The position numbers and the translations under genes were made by a program. A DNA stretch of 64,000 bases from the NCBI RefSeq assembly GCF_024714475.1, contig NZ_JAMZMI010000001.1, positions 434,001 through 498,000 of the forward strand. Direction: 5' to 3'. Source of the DNA: Marinoscillum sp. MHG1-6 (GTDB taxonomy: Bacteria > Bacteroidota > Bacteroidia > Cytophagales > Cyclobacteriaceae). A model generated the notes under the pieces. It ran no database searches and was not told the origin of the DNA. It worked only from the letters and a program-made list of their open reading frames with translations. Below, piece after piece: positions 1 to 9,162 of the stretch (position 1 is its first letter; every line of letters begins with the position of its first letter).

Positions 1-2189
1 TCTCTTCCTCCCATGACAAGATCAAAAGGTTTAACAAATACACGCCCATCTCTGATGCTAAGTTGAACATCGGTGTCATTCACCTCAAGCGATCCATCAG
101 ATGTATTTAGTTTGCTCACCTTGGACACAGCTTGCAACAATTTCACTTCTTGTAATTTGCCATCTAACACTGAAAGTACCCCTTTACCCTGCAACGCATC
201 ATAAATCGGCATCATATCAGAACCAAGCACTCCATTCATGGTAAGTGAAGAATTTAATTTTCCTTCCATTTTTTCTGCAAAAGGAGCCAGTTTCTTCACC
301 GTGTTAAAAGCTTTAAATGAAGATGGAATGGATAGGTTATTGATCTTAAAGTCAGCATTGAACAAAGGATTTTCAAATCGCTCCGCTGATAGGTAAGCTC
401 CGCTCATGACGAAAGAGCCTTCCAAAATATTAAACCCGGTCTCATCAAGTTTAATAGCACCATCTTCAATGATCACTTTACCAAAAAAGTTCTTCAGGTC
501 CAGGTTTTCATAATAGATGTGATCAATCTTGGAGGCCAACACAAAAGTGATATTCTCAGGAACTCTGATTACCTCCAGCGCTGCTGTATCCACTGGTTCT
601 TCCTCCTCCTCTGTTTCTTCAGGCATCCATTCATCAACATAAACTCCGGCCGAATAAAAATCAAGAGAGCCTAAAAGCTCACCGTCATCCTGAAGCGCAT
701 ACTCCATGTAATTCGTAATTTTTCCCGACATATTCAAGTCGGTCTTTCCCGCCTTGCCTTTAAAGGAAGTAAGGTTAATTTCCTTCGGATCAAAATTGAG
801 CTCAGTCTTTTCGATGCTGAAACCCTGAGGAAGGTCGTCAGATACATAATTAAAGCCTGCAAGGGTCATCTGTCCTGCGGTGTGAAGTTTTGAATATTCC
901 TCTGCTTCCAGAGCGGACATCCTTCCTGAACTTTGAAGCCCTGCTGTAATGATCCCGGTCAAAGACATTCCTTCCATTGGAACCACCTTGGTGATCTTTT
1001 CAAGGTCTATGGTTCCGTCCACCTTTAAGTCCCAGAAATAATCTTCCAAATCCTTGAAGACAAGCGTGGCAGCAAATGGCTGGCCATCTACCTCCATTCC
1101 AAATTTGTCGACTACAAAACTGGTTTCTCTTAAATCTGCCGAAGGGTAGTCAAAAACTGCATTAACATTGATTTTTTCAATTGGAATAGGATAATCGGCA
1201 TAAGCTACTCTTCCCTGATCAATGCTGAATGAGGTTCTTACCTGAGGCATTGATTTATCATTGAAAGTCCCCTTGACGTAGCCTCCAAACCCGATCTTAC
1301 CGGCCGCATCCACTCCTTCCAGATAAGATTCATAGTCACCCGGAACCAGCGAAAGGACACTCTTCATGTCGATATCTCTTCCTCCAAAATTGATTTCCAT
1401 ATCAATATCTTCTGCAGGCATATTGATCCATCCATCGATCCCAAAAGCGAAGTTGTTCAGCGCAAACTCGTTCTCTTTGAATGTAAAATTCATATTTGCC
1501 AGATCCATCGCCATGATTACATCAGCTCGGAGAATCTTATTGGAGATGTACATGACTCCATCATAACCAAATGAAAAATCATCCACCCGGGTGGTAGTCG
1601 TCATATCAAAAACATCCTGTGTAAAGTCTCCGGATCCCTGATGATTTAGTCCATTGATTACGGCTAGCATGGGAGTTGACCGATCATCATAGATCACATT
1701 AGCGTTTCGAATTTCCCATCCCTGGATTTGAATGCTTAATGCAGATGAGTCTGCTGGTTCTTCTTCCTCCTCTTCAACCTCACCGGTATCCTTGGCAATA
1801 TCATAATTTGCCTTCCCGTCCTCTAGGACAATTACCTTAATATTCGGCTCATCCAGAAGTACGTTAACAATTTGAATTTGCTCCCCATTGATCGCTGACA
1901 TGATATCGACCGTCAGGCTGAAAGCAGCAACATCTAATAAAGTATCCTTTTCAAATTCATCAACTCCCGCGATACCAAATTTTTCCAGCGTTAACGTTAA
2001 ATCCGGAAAGTTCTTAAACAAAGAAAGGCTTAATCCATCCTCATCGTAATAAACTTTAGCGTTAAGACTTTCAGCCATTGCATCATCAATGGCCGCTTTT
2101 ATATCGTCTTTAAATATGATGGGTGCAGCAATCGCTGCAATCAGGATTAAAGCTATAAAAGATGCGAATACAATTAAGACCTTTTTCAT
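1..2189 (-). CDS. AsmA-like envelope protein, C-terminus cut off by the window
   Basis: The reading frame opens at an ATG at 2187-2189 and stays open for 729 codons to the window edge, so the C-terminus is missing. Residues 1-24 form a single hydrophobic anchor (MKKVLIVFASF..., then IALILIAAIAAP), followed by a long region of alternating beta-strand character. Two acidic linkers, one of them EVEEEEEEP, separate repeated blocks. This is the layout of the AsmA/TamB-related proteins of Bacteroidota, which sit in the inner membrane, project into the periplasm, and are thought to act in outer-membrane lipid or protein homeostasis. The family assignment rests on the anchor, the beta-rich repeats and phrases such as LVMGGR near the end. 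The exact function is not known from the sequence. Confidence 0.8.
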   Translation of the reverse strand, partial: MKKVLIVFASFIALILIAAIAAPIIFKDDIKAAIDDAMAESLNAKVYYDEDGLSLSLFKNFPDLTLTLEKFGIAGVDEFEKDTLLDVAAFSLTVDIMSAINGEQIQIVNVLLDEPNIKVIVLEDGKANYDIAKDTGEVEEEEEEPADSSALSIQIQGWEIRNANVIYDDRSTPMLAVINGLNHQGSGDFTQDVFDMTTTTRVDDFSFGYDGVMYISNKILRADVIMAMDLANMNFTFKENEFALNNFAFGIDGWINMPAEDIDMEINFGGRDIDMKSVLSLVPGDYESYLEGVDAAGKIGFGGYVKGTFNDKSMPQVRTSFSIDQGRVAYADYPIPIEKINVNAVFDYPSADLRETSFVVDKFGMEVDGQPFAATLVFKDLEDYFWDLKVDGTIDLEKITKVVPMEGMSLTGIITAGLQSSGRMSALEAEEYSKLHTAGQMTLAGFNYVSDDLPQGFSIEKTELNFDPKEINLTSFKGKAGKTDLNMSGKITNYMEYALQDDGELLGSLDFYSAGVYVDEWMPEETEEEEEPVDTAALEVIRVPENITFVLASKIDHIYYENLDLKNFFGKVIIEDGAIKLDETGFNILEGSFVMSGAYLSAERFENPLFNADFKINNLSIPSSFKAFNTVKKLAPFAEKMEGKLNSSLTMNGVLGSDMMPIYDALQGKGVLSVLDGKLQEVKLLQAVSKVSKLNTSDGSLEVNDTDVQLSIRDGRVFVKPFDLVMGGR

Positions 2190-2328
2190 AATGACAGATT
2201 TTATTTCTTCTACCAAAATACCAAATAGCAGGCTGAAGCCCTATTGATATTCAGTAAAGATCATGTGAAAAATAGAAAATTCCGTTAATCGTCGGACCTG
2301 GCGGATATATTCAAGCCCTTGACCAGGG

Positions 2329-2727
2329 CTACTTTTTTAGTGTCAGGAATATATCATCCATGAGTTGCAGACGAATTTCCTTTTCATCAGCTTCTTTGAT
2401 GCTATAAACCATTCCCGGAGTGTCTTCATCATTGATCAGGATCAATGAATCACTGGAAATCTTCCAGTTCAGCTGGTGATCCAACGTGTCTTTGCTAAAA
2501 ACACACCCCTCGAAGCCATAAGCTTTGATACTCACAAGATCCCCATCGAAGGTAAAGGTGCCCGACATGGTAAAGTCTGTGATCCCGGGTATTCCGGCAA
2601 AGGATGCCGGATCAGTTTTCCACTCGGCCTGCCATTCCCCGTTCCAATAGGCTGGATTCTTTTCCTGTTGTTGGGAACAGGCCATAAGGATAAAAATACC
2701 AAGGTATACAGGTAATAATCTTGACAT
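2329..2727 (-). CDS. small lipoprotein, unknown function
   Basis: A 132-residue protein with a lipoprotein signal: a hydrophobic stretch ending in the lipobox LMAC (Cys17), so it is probably anchored in the outer membrane or periplasm. The mature part is rich in beta-strand-like segments and aromatic residues (AYWNGEW) and contains one further cysteine near residue 76, in GFEGCVF. The size and strand pattern would fit a lipocalin-like or META-type beta barrel, but I recognise no family motif. It lies alone between the AsmA-like gene and the aldehyde dehydrogenase, all on the same strand. An inverted repeat overlaps its stop codon but lacks a T tract on this strand. Confidence 0.7.
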   Translation of the reverse strand: MSRLLPVYLGIFILMACSQQQEKNPAYWNGEWQAEWKTDPASFAGIPGITDFTMSGTFTFDGDLVSIKAYGFEGCVFSKDTLDHQLNWKISSDSLILINDEDTPGMVYSIKEADEKEIRLQLMDDIFLTLKK

Positions 2728-2757
2728 AGTTAGAAGTGGGTTATTTAAAATTTCGGC

Positions 2758-4176
2758 TCAAATATATTTGATTAGCAGCTTAATCAAAGTTTTTTTGAAT
2801 CTATCATAAGGCGGATACAGCAAATAAGGTATCCCTCGCCCAGCTCGCTGCTTAAGCACTCCTTTTTCATTGGAAAATGCTTTAAATCCTGAAAAGCCAT
2901 GTGAGCGTCCAATGCCACTATTATTGACCCCACCAAAAGGTACACCGGGATGAGCAAATTGAATGACGCAATCATTAATCACCAAACTCCCGGATGCTGT
3001 TTCTTTTTCAATCCGTCTTGCCACCTTCTTACTATTAGTAAATAAATAAATCGCCAGTGGGTTAGGCTTTGAGTTGATGGTATCAATCACCTCCTGCAGT
3101 ACCCCATATTCAATAATTGGCAAAATGGGGCCGAAAATTTCCTCCTCAAGTAGAGAAGAAGACCCTTTCGTATGATTCATTACCGTAGGCCCCATGATTT
3201 TTTCCTGAACATTGATTTCCCCTTTTACAATAAAGTCACCTGAATTAGACTCAAAGTCTTTGAGCATTGCGATAAGTCTTTTCAAATGTTCTTCATGGAT
3301 GATCCGGGTCATTCCAGATTGATCACCATAGAGCAATTTTATCTCTGACTTAAGGCAATTGACAAATTCTCTTAAAACTTCCTTCTGAACGAAGAGATAA
3401 TCCGGCGCCAGGCAAGTTTGGCCTGCATTTAGCCATTTACCCCAGGCTATTTTTTTGGCACTTTGTTGAACATTGGAATTACCATCTACAATCGTAGGAG
3501 ATTTGCCCCCCAACTCCAGCGTCACGGATGAAAGATGTTTCGCTGCCGCCTCCATAACCACTTTACCCACTCTGGGAGACCCGGTAAAGAATATATGATT
3601 GAAAGGTAGTTGCAAGAGTGCCTTGCTTACATCCTCCGCCCCCAAACAAACCTCAAATATTTCTGAAGAAAACAACTCGTTAGCCAGATCCTTAATGAGC
3701 TGCCCGGTAGCTGAAGTATATTCAGATGGCTTGAGAATAACCGTGTTACCAGCACTTAAAGCTGATACTACAGGTCCAAGCGACAACAGAAGCGGGTAAT
3801 TCCATGGAGAAATGACCAGGCATGTCCCTTTAGGTTCATAGATCACTTTAGCACTAGTTCCCAAATACAGAACTGATGAGCTGGCTTCATTGGGAAGCAC
3901 CCATTTTTTAAGGTTTCTTTTGATATGGCGAATTTCCGAGAGTAGTGGTATCACTTCACTCACATCCGCCTCATCTTGCAACTTTCCCAGATCAGCCTTT
4001 AAGGCGATATGGATGCTCTCTCTATTCGAAATAATCCATTTTTCAATTGCCCTTAGACGATCCATCCGTTTAGACACAGATTCCACTCTAAGCAGCTTGG
4101 ATTCAATTACTTGAGACTGAAAAAGCTCATAGAATGAGTTAGAAATGTCCACTTGATTAAATTTGCTTGTTAACAT
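2758..4176 (-). CDS. aldehyde dehydrogenase (class 3 / fatty-aldehyde type)
   Basis: NAD(P)-dependent oxidation of aldehydes to acids. The 472 residues carry the family landmarks: the oxyanion Asn in PWNYPLL (Asn124), the cofactor-binding FFTGSPRVGK (about 197-205), the general-base Glu in LELGGKSP (Glu221) and the catalytic Cys in NAGQTCLAPDY (Cys255). The short length, lack of an N-terminal extension and a hydrophobic/basic C-terminus (KKTLIKLLIKYI) fit the class 3 family that includes fatty-aldehyde dehydrogenases and coniferyl-aldehyde dehydrogenase; the tail may touch the membrane. The gene stands alone. A box matching TAnnTTTG on this strand lies at 4250-4257, with a TTG 16 bases upstream of it, and could be its promoter. 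The substrate cannot be read from the sequence. Confidence 0.92.
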   Translation of the reverse strand: MLTSKFNQVDISNSFYELFQSQVIESKLLRVESVSKRMDRLRAIEKWIISNRESIHIALKADLGKLQDEADVSEVIPLLSEIRHIKRNLKKWVLPNEASSSVLYLGTSAKVIYEPKGTCLVISPWNYPLLLSLGPVVSALSAGNTVILKPSEYTSATGQLIKDLANELFSSEIFEVCLGAEDVSKALLQLPFNHIFFTGSPRVGKVVMEAAAKHLSSVTLELGGKSPTIVDGNSNVQQSAKKIAWGKWLNAGQTCLAPDYLFVQKEVLREFVNCLKSEIKLLYGDQSGMTRIIHEEHLKRLIAMLKDFESNSGDFIVKGEINVQEKIMGPTVMNHTKGSSSLLEEEIFGPILPIIEYGVLQEVIDTINSKPNPLAIYLFTNSKKVARRIEKETASGSLVINDCVIQFAHPGVPFGGVNNSGIGRSHGFSGFKAFSNEKGVLKQRAGRGIPYLLYPPYDRFKKTLIKLLIKYI

Positions 4177-4260
4177 TAAGGTAACATTGAAACATTTTCA
4201 TTAACTTTCTAGTAATACTAAAACAACAAATGCATAACCTGCCTGTGTTCAAACCTATTG

Positions 4261-5031
4261 ATGCGGACTTTGTCAACCATATTGCTTCTTATTTTTACTG
4301 TATTACAGCCTGCACTTGCACAGGATAAAATCCGCATTAATTTTCATTCTGATTTTGAACAAGCCGCTTTTAGCAAACCGGATTTAGACCCCTTTGAATT
4401 ACTGCTTTCTCCTGACCCGGAGATGACCCTTAATAAATATACACGGATTCAGGATCAGTTTTCTGAAATCATGTCAAAAGCCTTTGATTTGAAAGAAAAG
4501 TCAAAATCTGAGGTTCAGTTTCTGGAAAGGCTCTTTTACACCATTCATCGCAAAAATTTAAGCTGGTATGAGAATTACGTCACCTTCGGTGATTTGATTG
4601 AACATAAAAAATATGACTGCCTTACCGGGACGGCCTTACTGGCATTGGTGATGAACGAATTAGACATCAAACACCAAATTCTCGAATTCGACTTTCACAT
4701 ATTTTTAATGGCTGAAGTAGCGCACCAGATGGTCCTAATGGAAGCCACCGATCCTATGAATGGTTTTGTTTCTGAAGCAGATCAAATTCATGCGAGAATA
4801 GAGGAGGCCTATAATAGTGCGGGTGTAAGTGATGAATTTAACAAAACCGGAATTATGAATAAGATTGACCTTGTCGATCTTGCCGGTCTTCAATACTATA
4901 ATTTGGCGGTTGATCAGTTCAACCGTGGAAATTATAGTCATGCCAGGGAGTTCATAAAAAAAGCCGATATTCTTTATCCAAGTGAACGAATAAAAAATAC
5001 GGCTTCTCTTATTGCTACAAGTAGCCTTTAA
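4261..5031 (+). CDS. secreted transglutaminase-like protein
   Basis: I start at the ATG at 4261 rather than the TTG directly before it, because the ATG gives a clean Sec signal peptide (MRTLSTILLLIFTVLQPALA, cleavage before Gln21). The mature 236 residues contain a likely transglutaminase/papain-type triad: Cys120 in KKYDCLTGTALLALV, His146 in FDFHIFLMAEV and Asp164 in MEATDP. The spacing and surrounding helix fit the bacterial transglutaminase-like fold, in which the Cys begins a helix and His and Asp follow on strands. The C-terminal 60 residues look like a TPR pair (YYNLAVDQFNRGNYSHAREFIKKA). It is the only plus-strand gene in the first 24 kb. A peptidase or amidase role is inferred; the substrate is unknown. 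Confidence 0.72.
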   Translation: MRTLSTILLLIFTVLQPALAQDKIRINFHSDFEQAAFSKPDLDPFELLLSPDPEMTLNKYTRIQDQFSEIMSKAFDLKEKSKSEVQFLERLFYTIHRKNLSWYENYVTFGDLIEHKKYDCLTGTALLALVMNELDIKHQILEFDFHIFLMAEVAHQMVLMEATDPMNGFVSEADQIHARIEEAYNSAGVSDEFNKTGIMNKIDLVDLAGLQYYNLAVDQFNRGNYSHAREFIKKADILYPSERIKNTASLIATSSL

Positions 5032-5044
5032 TCTTAGGCTGAAA

Positions 5045-7099
5045 TCATTCCAGTATCTTAAATTCTACCCTCCTATTCAGCTGTTTGTTCTCGTCTGTGT
5101 CATTTGGTGCAATCGGCTCTGTTTCTCCATATCCAACGACCTTCATGCTCGCAAAAGCCACTCCATTTTGCCTGAAGTAGTTAAATACAGCCCTTGCTCT
5201 TCGCTCAGATAATCCTTGATTGTAAGCATCATCTCCCACAGAGTCGGTGTGTCCGGATATTTGAATTTTAGCAATGTCGCCGGATTTCAGATATTCCAAT
5301 ATTCTGTTTAACTCGGGATAGGACGAAGTTTTCAATACCGCTTTATCAAAGTCAAAGAAAATATTATTGATCACAATCTTAGCCTCCTTCTCAATAGGGG
5401 TCAACATTAGGTCTTTATTAACAGAGTCTGATTTACTGATGCGATTAAAATCGAAGTTTTCATTTCTGGACAGGTATCCATCCAATTTTGCCAGTAGACC
5501 ATAACGCGCCCCGGCTCTAACAGTAAAGTGATAATCGCTACCCTCGGTTTTGATACTACCAATATCAACCCCATCAGGCAACCTCTCCACAATTACTCTG
5601 GCATTAGGGATTTCATTACCCGATTTCGAATCAAGTACTTTTCCATAGACTGTCACAAAGACATCGTCTTCGCCCGAAGTCAAATGATTGAATGAAGATG
5701 CAATTGGGCTTGAATCGTCAAGAAGAAGGTCCTCAGCCTTGAACCTAAAAATATCCGTATCGTCATCTGTATCCCCTCGAGAGAAATAGATGTGCTTACC
5801 GGACGAAGGTATACTGAAATATTGATCGTCTTCAGCACTATTTACTCCGGCCCCGAGGTTTTCAGGTACTGACCAATTGGTCCATGAATCATCTAGTCTC
5901 ATCGACACGAAGATATCCGAACCTCCATAGCCGCTAATTCCATTGGTAGAATAGTAAAGTATCTTGCCATCCTGAGCCAGGAACGGTGAAAAATCCTCAC
6001 CGGCAGTATTTATCTCATCTCCTAAATTCAATGGTTCGGACCAAATATCTCCATTTTTAAAAGAGACATACAGGTCCCTTCCTCCATAGGAGTCATCTCT
6101 TTCCACTGAAGTAATAATTGCCTGACCGCTCGGGGCCAGAAAAAAATCTGCTTTTGGAGAGTAGTTGTACTCATTTTGAATTTCAATCGATTCGGGTTTA
6201 TCAAACGTGTCACCTCTTTTCTTGGAAACAGAAAGGCCGGAATACATCCTTCCTTTTTTACCATATCGATTACCAAGAATAAGGACTTCTTCACCATCTA
6301 CCAGCGTCAGTGAACTGATAAAGTTTGGACCTTCGGTATTCAATGGGGGCCCTAAATTCACCGCAGGCTTCCACTCACCCGTAGCCTCATCCATTTCAGA
6401 CATCCAAATATCTTCCGGGTCTTCAGGTCCACCCACATTATCGGGATGATATTTCCTACTAAAATATAGCCTTTTGCCATCCGGAGAAATAATCGGACTG
6501 TGCTCAATGTATTCACTGTTGACATTAGCTCCCAGTTTTTCAGTGGTCACTTCCTCATTGATCCCCGGCACCAAATTGATCAATACACTAATTGGGATAT
6601 TCGACGAGGAAATCCCAACGGCATCAATACTATTATAACCCGGAACGCCTTCTCCATCCAAGACAATTTTAAGGGCGTAGATTTCATACTCCGTATCATC
6701 AAAAAACAGATTCAATAATCTGCTTTCAATCGGCAAAGCCCTTGGAGTTAATTCAAACAGCGTATACTCATCATACGCCTCGTTATATCCGTAAACGGCC
6801 TTTACCGCTCCAGGATTTTCAGATTCCGCAATAGCCACCTGTTTCGCTTTGATTGGTTTATCAAAAGCAACAACAATGAATTCTTCGCGATCTTCTGATG
6901 ACGGCCTCCAGGCATTTGGGTTTTCGCCTCCCGACGGGAAGACATTAGGCTTATGCAATGCCTGTATCGCCGAATAGCCTAGTCGGCCATATTCTGAAGA
7001 TACATCAATCACTTTTGACCCCCAGATCACTGTTTCCTGTGCCCTAAGAATGCTTAGTGACAGGAAAACTAATAAAGCAGAGAATACGAGCTTATTCAT
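5045..7099 (-). CDS. OmpA-family protein with PD40 propeller and peptidoglycan-binding C-terminus
   Basis: The 684 residues begin with a Sec signal (MNKLVFSALLVFLSLSILRAQ). Residues about 22-175 look like a discoidin-type beta sandwich. Residues about 195-480 hold PD40/WD40-like beta-propeller repeats (SPDGKRLYFSRK, LAPSGQAIIT, LAQDGKILYYST, IPSSGKHIYFSR). A carboxypeptidase regulatory-like beta domain follows (VTVYGKVLDSKSGNEIPNA). The last about 115 residues are an OmpA-like domain with ISGHTDSVGDDAYNQGLSE and ERRARAVFNYF. OmpA domains bind peptidoglycan. The same combination, with a TPR segment added, occurs in PorE-type proteins linked to type IX secretion; the TPR part is missing here, so I do not call it PorE. 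It is followed by a second OmpA protein on the same strand. Confidence 0.85.
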   Translation of the reverse strand: MNKLVFSALLVFLSLSILRAQETVIWGSKVIDVSSEYGRLGYSAIQALHKPNVFPSGGENPNAWRPSSEDREEFIVVAFDKPIKAKQVAIAESENPGAVKAVYGYNEAYDEYTLFELTPRALPIESRLLNLFFDDTEYEIYALKIVLDGEGVPGYNSIDAVGISSSNIPISVLINLVPGINEEVTTEKLGANVNSEYIEHSPIISPDGKRLYFSRKYHPDNVGGPEDPEDIWMSEMDEATGEWKPAVNLGPPLNTEGPNFISSLTLVDGEEVLILGNRYGKKGRMYSGLSVSKKRGDTFDKPESIEIQNEYNYSPKADFFLAPSGQAIITSVERDDSYGGRDLYVSFKNGDIWSEPLNLGDEINTAGEDFSPFLAQDGKILYYSTNGISGYGGSDIFVSMRLDDSWTNWSVPENLGAGVNSAEDDQYFSIPSSGKHIYFSRGDTDDDTDIFRFKAEDLLLDDSSPIASSFNHLTSGEDDVFVTVYGKVLDSKSGNEIPNARVIVERLPDGVDIGSIKTEGSDYHFTVRAGARYGLLAKLDGYLSRNENFDFNRISKSDSVNKDLMLTPIEKEAKIVINNIFFDFDKAVLKTSSYPELNRILEYLKSGDIAKIQISGHTDSVGDDAYNQGLSERRARAVFNYFRQNGVAFASMKVVGYGETEPIAPNDTDENKQLNRRVEFKILE

Positions 7100-7116
7100 A
7101 ATTAGGCGTTTTCATT

Positions 7117-7809
7117 TTATTTTTTCAAGACCCGAACCTCCACACGTCTGTTTTTGGCTTTCGCTTCCGGAGTTCTATCAGTGGAAAGTGGTTGAGTTCC
7201 ACCAAAGGCCTTGGTAAAAACTCTTTTCTTGTTAATCCCTTTATCGAGTAAATATTCCTTCACTGCCTCTACCCTGGCCTCAGACAATTTCATATTGGCG
7301 TCAGCATTACCTGCATAATCGGTATGTCCCTCCAATTGAATGATTGTTGATGGGCGGGAATTCAACCAATCGACCAGCTCATCCAAACCATTATGAGATT
7401 CGGCTGATATCTTATCACTTCCTCTTGCGAATATCAGGTTTTCGAGGGTAATTAACTCCTTATCCTGATCCGGTTGCAAATAAATATTAAAGCTGAAGGT
7501 ACCATCTCCATCCGGATCCGAAATTTCCTGCTCCAATTTGGCCGGATTATATTCTGTATTCTTAACCGTGAAAAAATACTTGGTGTCCTGAACAAGCATA
7601 AACTCAAATGATCCATCCTGACCACTTGAACTCATGCCCATATCATCATAATAAGGCAGTTTTTCATATAAGATGGAAGCGGAGATTGTTGAGGAATCCT
7701 TTTGGCTCATGACCTGGCCAAAGACCCTTATTATGGATTCGTCGCTCTGCTGGGCTTGTAGAGAAAGACAAAGGAATACAGCAGCGACCACCGTCGAGCA
7801 CTTGTACAT
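7117..7809 (-). CDS. OmpA-family outer-membrane protein, short
   Basis: The 230 residues have a signal peptide (MYKCSTVVAAVFLCLSLQAQ), a carboxypeptidase regulatory-like beta domain at about 28-105 (VFGQVMSQKDSSTISASILYE) and a C-terminal OmpA domain (about 118-230) with the peptidoglycan-binding motif LEGHTDYAGNADANMKLSE and the closing NRRVEVRVLKK. It is transcribed just upstream of the larger OmpA/PD40 gene with only 17 bases between them, so the two are probably one transcript. It resembles a reduced copy of its neighbour without discoidin and propeller domains. The likely role is anchoring the outer membrane to the cell wall. Confidence 0.85.
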   Translation of the reverse strand: MYKCSTVVAAVFLCLSLQAQQSDESIIRVFGQVMSQKDSSTISASILYEKLPYYDDMGMSSSGQDGSFEFMLVQDTKYFFTVKNTEYNPAKLEQEISDPDGDGTFSFNIYLQPDQDKELITLENLIFARGSDKISAESHNGLDELVDWLNSRPSTIIQLEGHTDYAGNADANMKLSEARVEAVKEYLLDKGINKKRVFTKAFGGTQPLSTDRTPEAKAKNRRVEVRVLKK

Positions 7810-7859
7810 ACAGGCATATTTACATTATACACCTGAAAGAACGCAAATTATAGGGAAAA

Positions 7860-9155
7860 TTAAAAGCTTTTGTCCTCAGAGTCAGCAGGCTTCGAGGCCA
7901 TTTTAGACATTTCCAAAGAATCTGATGGTACAGTCAATTTGAAAAGCTGACTAACTATGACATTCTTGGTATGCAGGAATTGACTCCTCTTATCCTCGCT
8001 TATAGGCTCTGATGGTGGCAGCTCTATTCTTAAAGGATCAACCTGACGTCCATTTTTCCAAAACCTAAAACAGACATGCGGTCCATTGGCTAGTCCGGTA
8101 CTTCCTACATATCCGATCGTCTGTCCCTGTTTTACCCTTGTACCAGGTCTCATGCCCGATGCTATTTTCGACATGTGCAGGTATTGAGTAGTGTAATTGC
8201 TATTATGCTTGACCTTCACGTAGTTGCCATTGCCTCCTGTATAGGAAGCTTCCAGCACTACACCATCACCAACGGTACGTATTGGGGTTCCTCTGGGGGC
8301 CGCATAATCAGTACCTAAATGGGCCTTATATCTTTTTAGTACAGGATGAAACCTTCTTGGATTGTATCTGCTGCTAATCCTGTAAAAGTCAAGAGGTGCC
8401 TTCAAAAACGTTTTCCTTAAGCTATTCCCCTTTTCATCAAAGAAATTCTCTGATCCATCATTTTCAAAGTTGATGGCATAATAGTCTTTACCGAAATGCT
8501 GAAAATAGGCTCCCTTGATTTGGCTTATCCCAACAACTTCATCCCCAACCTTTTCTACCTCATAAATCACTTTAAAGCGATCACCTTTCTGGATTCTGAA
8601 AAAGTCTACCTGCCAGGCAAATACATCTACCAGGCGGCTTACCAAAATCGGGCTTTCATTTTGAGCCAGTACAGCCTCATAAACCGAGTTTTCAATTTCT
8701 GCCACAATGGTGTGCTCCTCAATTGTAATTGGTCGCTTGTGCCTCGTAACATGGATGGAATCCTGAAGATGAAAGACAACATACTCCGTCTTATCCGGCT
8801 CGAAAACGAAATGTGTAGCTGTTTTGGCCGAATCCCGCTTAAGAAAAATACTATATGGACGCTCCGCTTTTAGATTTCTGACATCAAAAACACCTTTCGA
8901 AGCCTGTGCGATCTGATAGATCGTTGGGTCGTCCACATTAAATGAACTCAAAATATCAGAAAGGTATTGATTCCATTTGACCCTATCTATGTGCTCGTCA
9001 AGAGAGTCAACAACAATCCCATACTTCACTTCCGGTTCTATTACCACCTCTTCAATGACTTCTACTTTCGTCGCTGCCTGTTTAGGCTGACATGAAAACA
9101 TAGCAATTGTCATTGCTGGAATAACCAGCATGATCATCAGTCTGATTGGTTGCAT
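7860..9155 (-). CDS. M23-family peptidoglycan endopeptidase, lipoprotein
   Basis: Zinc metallopeptidase expected to cut peptide cross-links in peptidoglycan. The M23 domain occupies the C-terminal third, with HLGTDYAAPRGTPI giving the first His and Asp ligands and HVCFRFWKNGRQVDP the last part of the active site. An OapA/LysM-like regulatory region precedes it. The frame could open 10 codons earlier at 9185, but that overlaps dsbD; the ATG at 9153-9155 gives a standard lipoprotein signal with lipobox MFSC (Cys22), so I choose it. It lies 7 bases after the dsbD-like gene and is probably co-transcribed with it. The C-terminal tail is polar and lysine/serine rich. Confidence 0.88.
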   Translation of the reverse strand: MQPIRLMIMLVIPAMTIAMFSCQPKQAATKVEVIEEVVIEPEVKYGIVVDSLDEHIDRVKWNQYLSDILSSFNVDDPTIYQIAQASKGVFDVRNLKAERPYSIFLKRDSAKTATHFVFEPDKTEYVVFHLQDSIHVTRHKRPITIEEHTIVAEIENSVYEAVLAQNESPILVSRLVDVFAWQVDFFRIQKGDRFKVIYEVEKVGDEVVGISQIKGAYFQHFGKDYYAINFENDGSENFFDEKGNSLRKTFLKAPLDFYRISSRYNPRRFHPVLKRYKAHLGTDYAAPRGTPIRTVGDGVVLEASYTGGNGNYVKVKHNSNYTTQYLHMSKIASGMRPGTRVKQGQTIGYVGSTGLANGPHVCFRFWKNGRQVDPLRIELPPSEPISEDKRSQFLHTKNVIVSQLFKLTVPSDSLEMSKMASKPADSEDKSF

Positions 9156-9162
9156 AATTTGG

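Noticed and set aside
2314-2330. AGCCCT/AGGGCT hairpin after the small lipoprotein gene as a terminator
   Set aside because: On the gene's strand it is not followed by a T run; the T run is on the other side and part of the coding sequence.
4258-4260. TTG as the start of the transglutaminase-like gene
   Set aside because: An ATG follows immediately and gives the same signal peptide without an extra residue.
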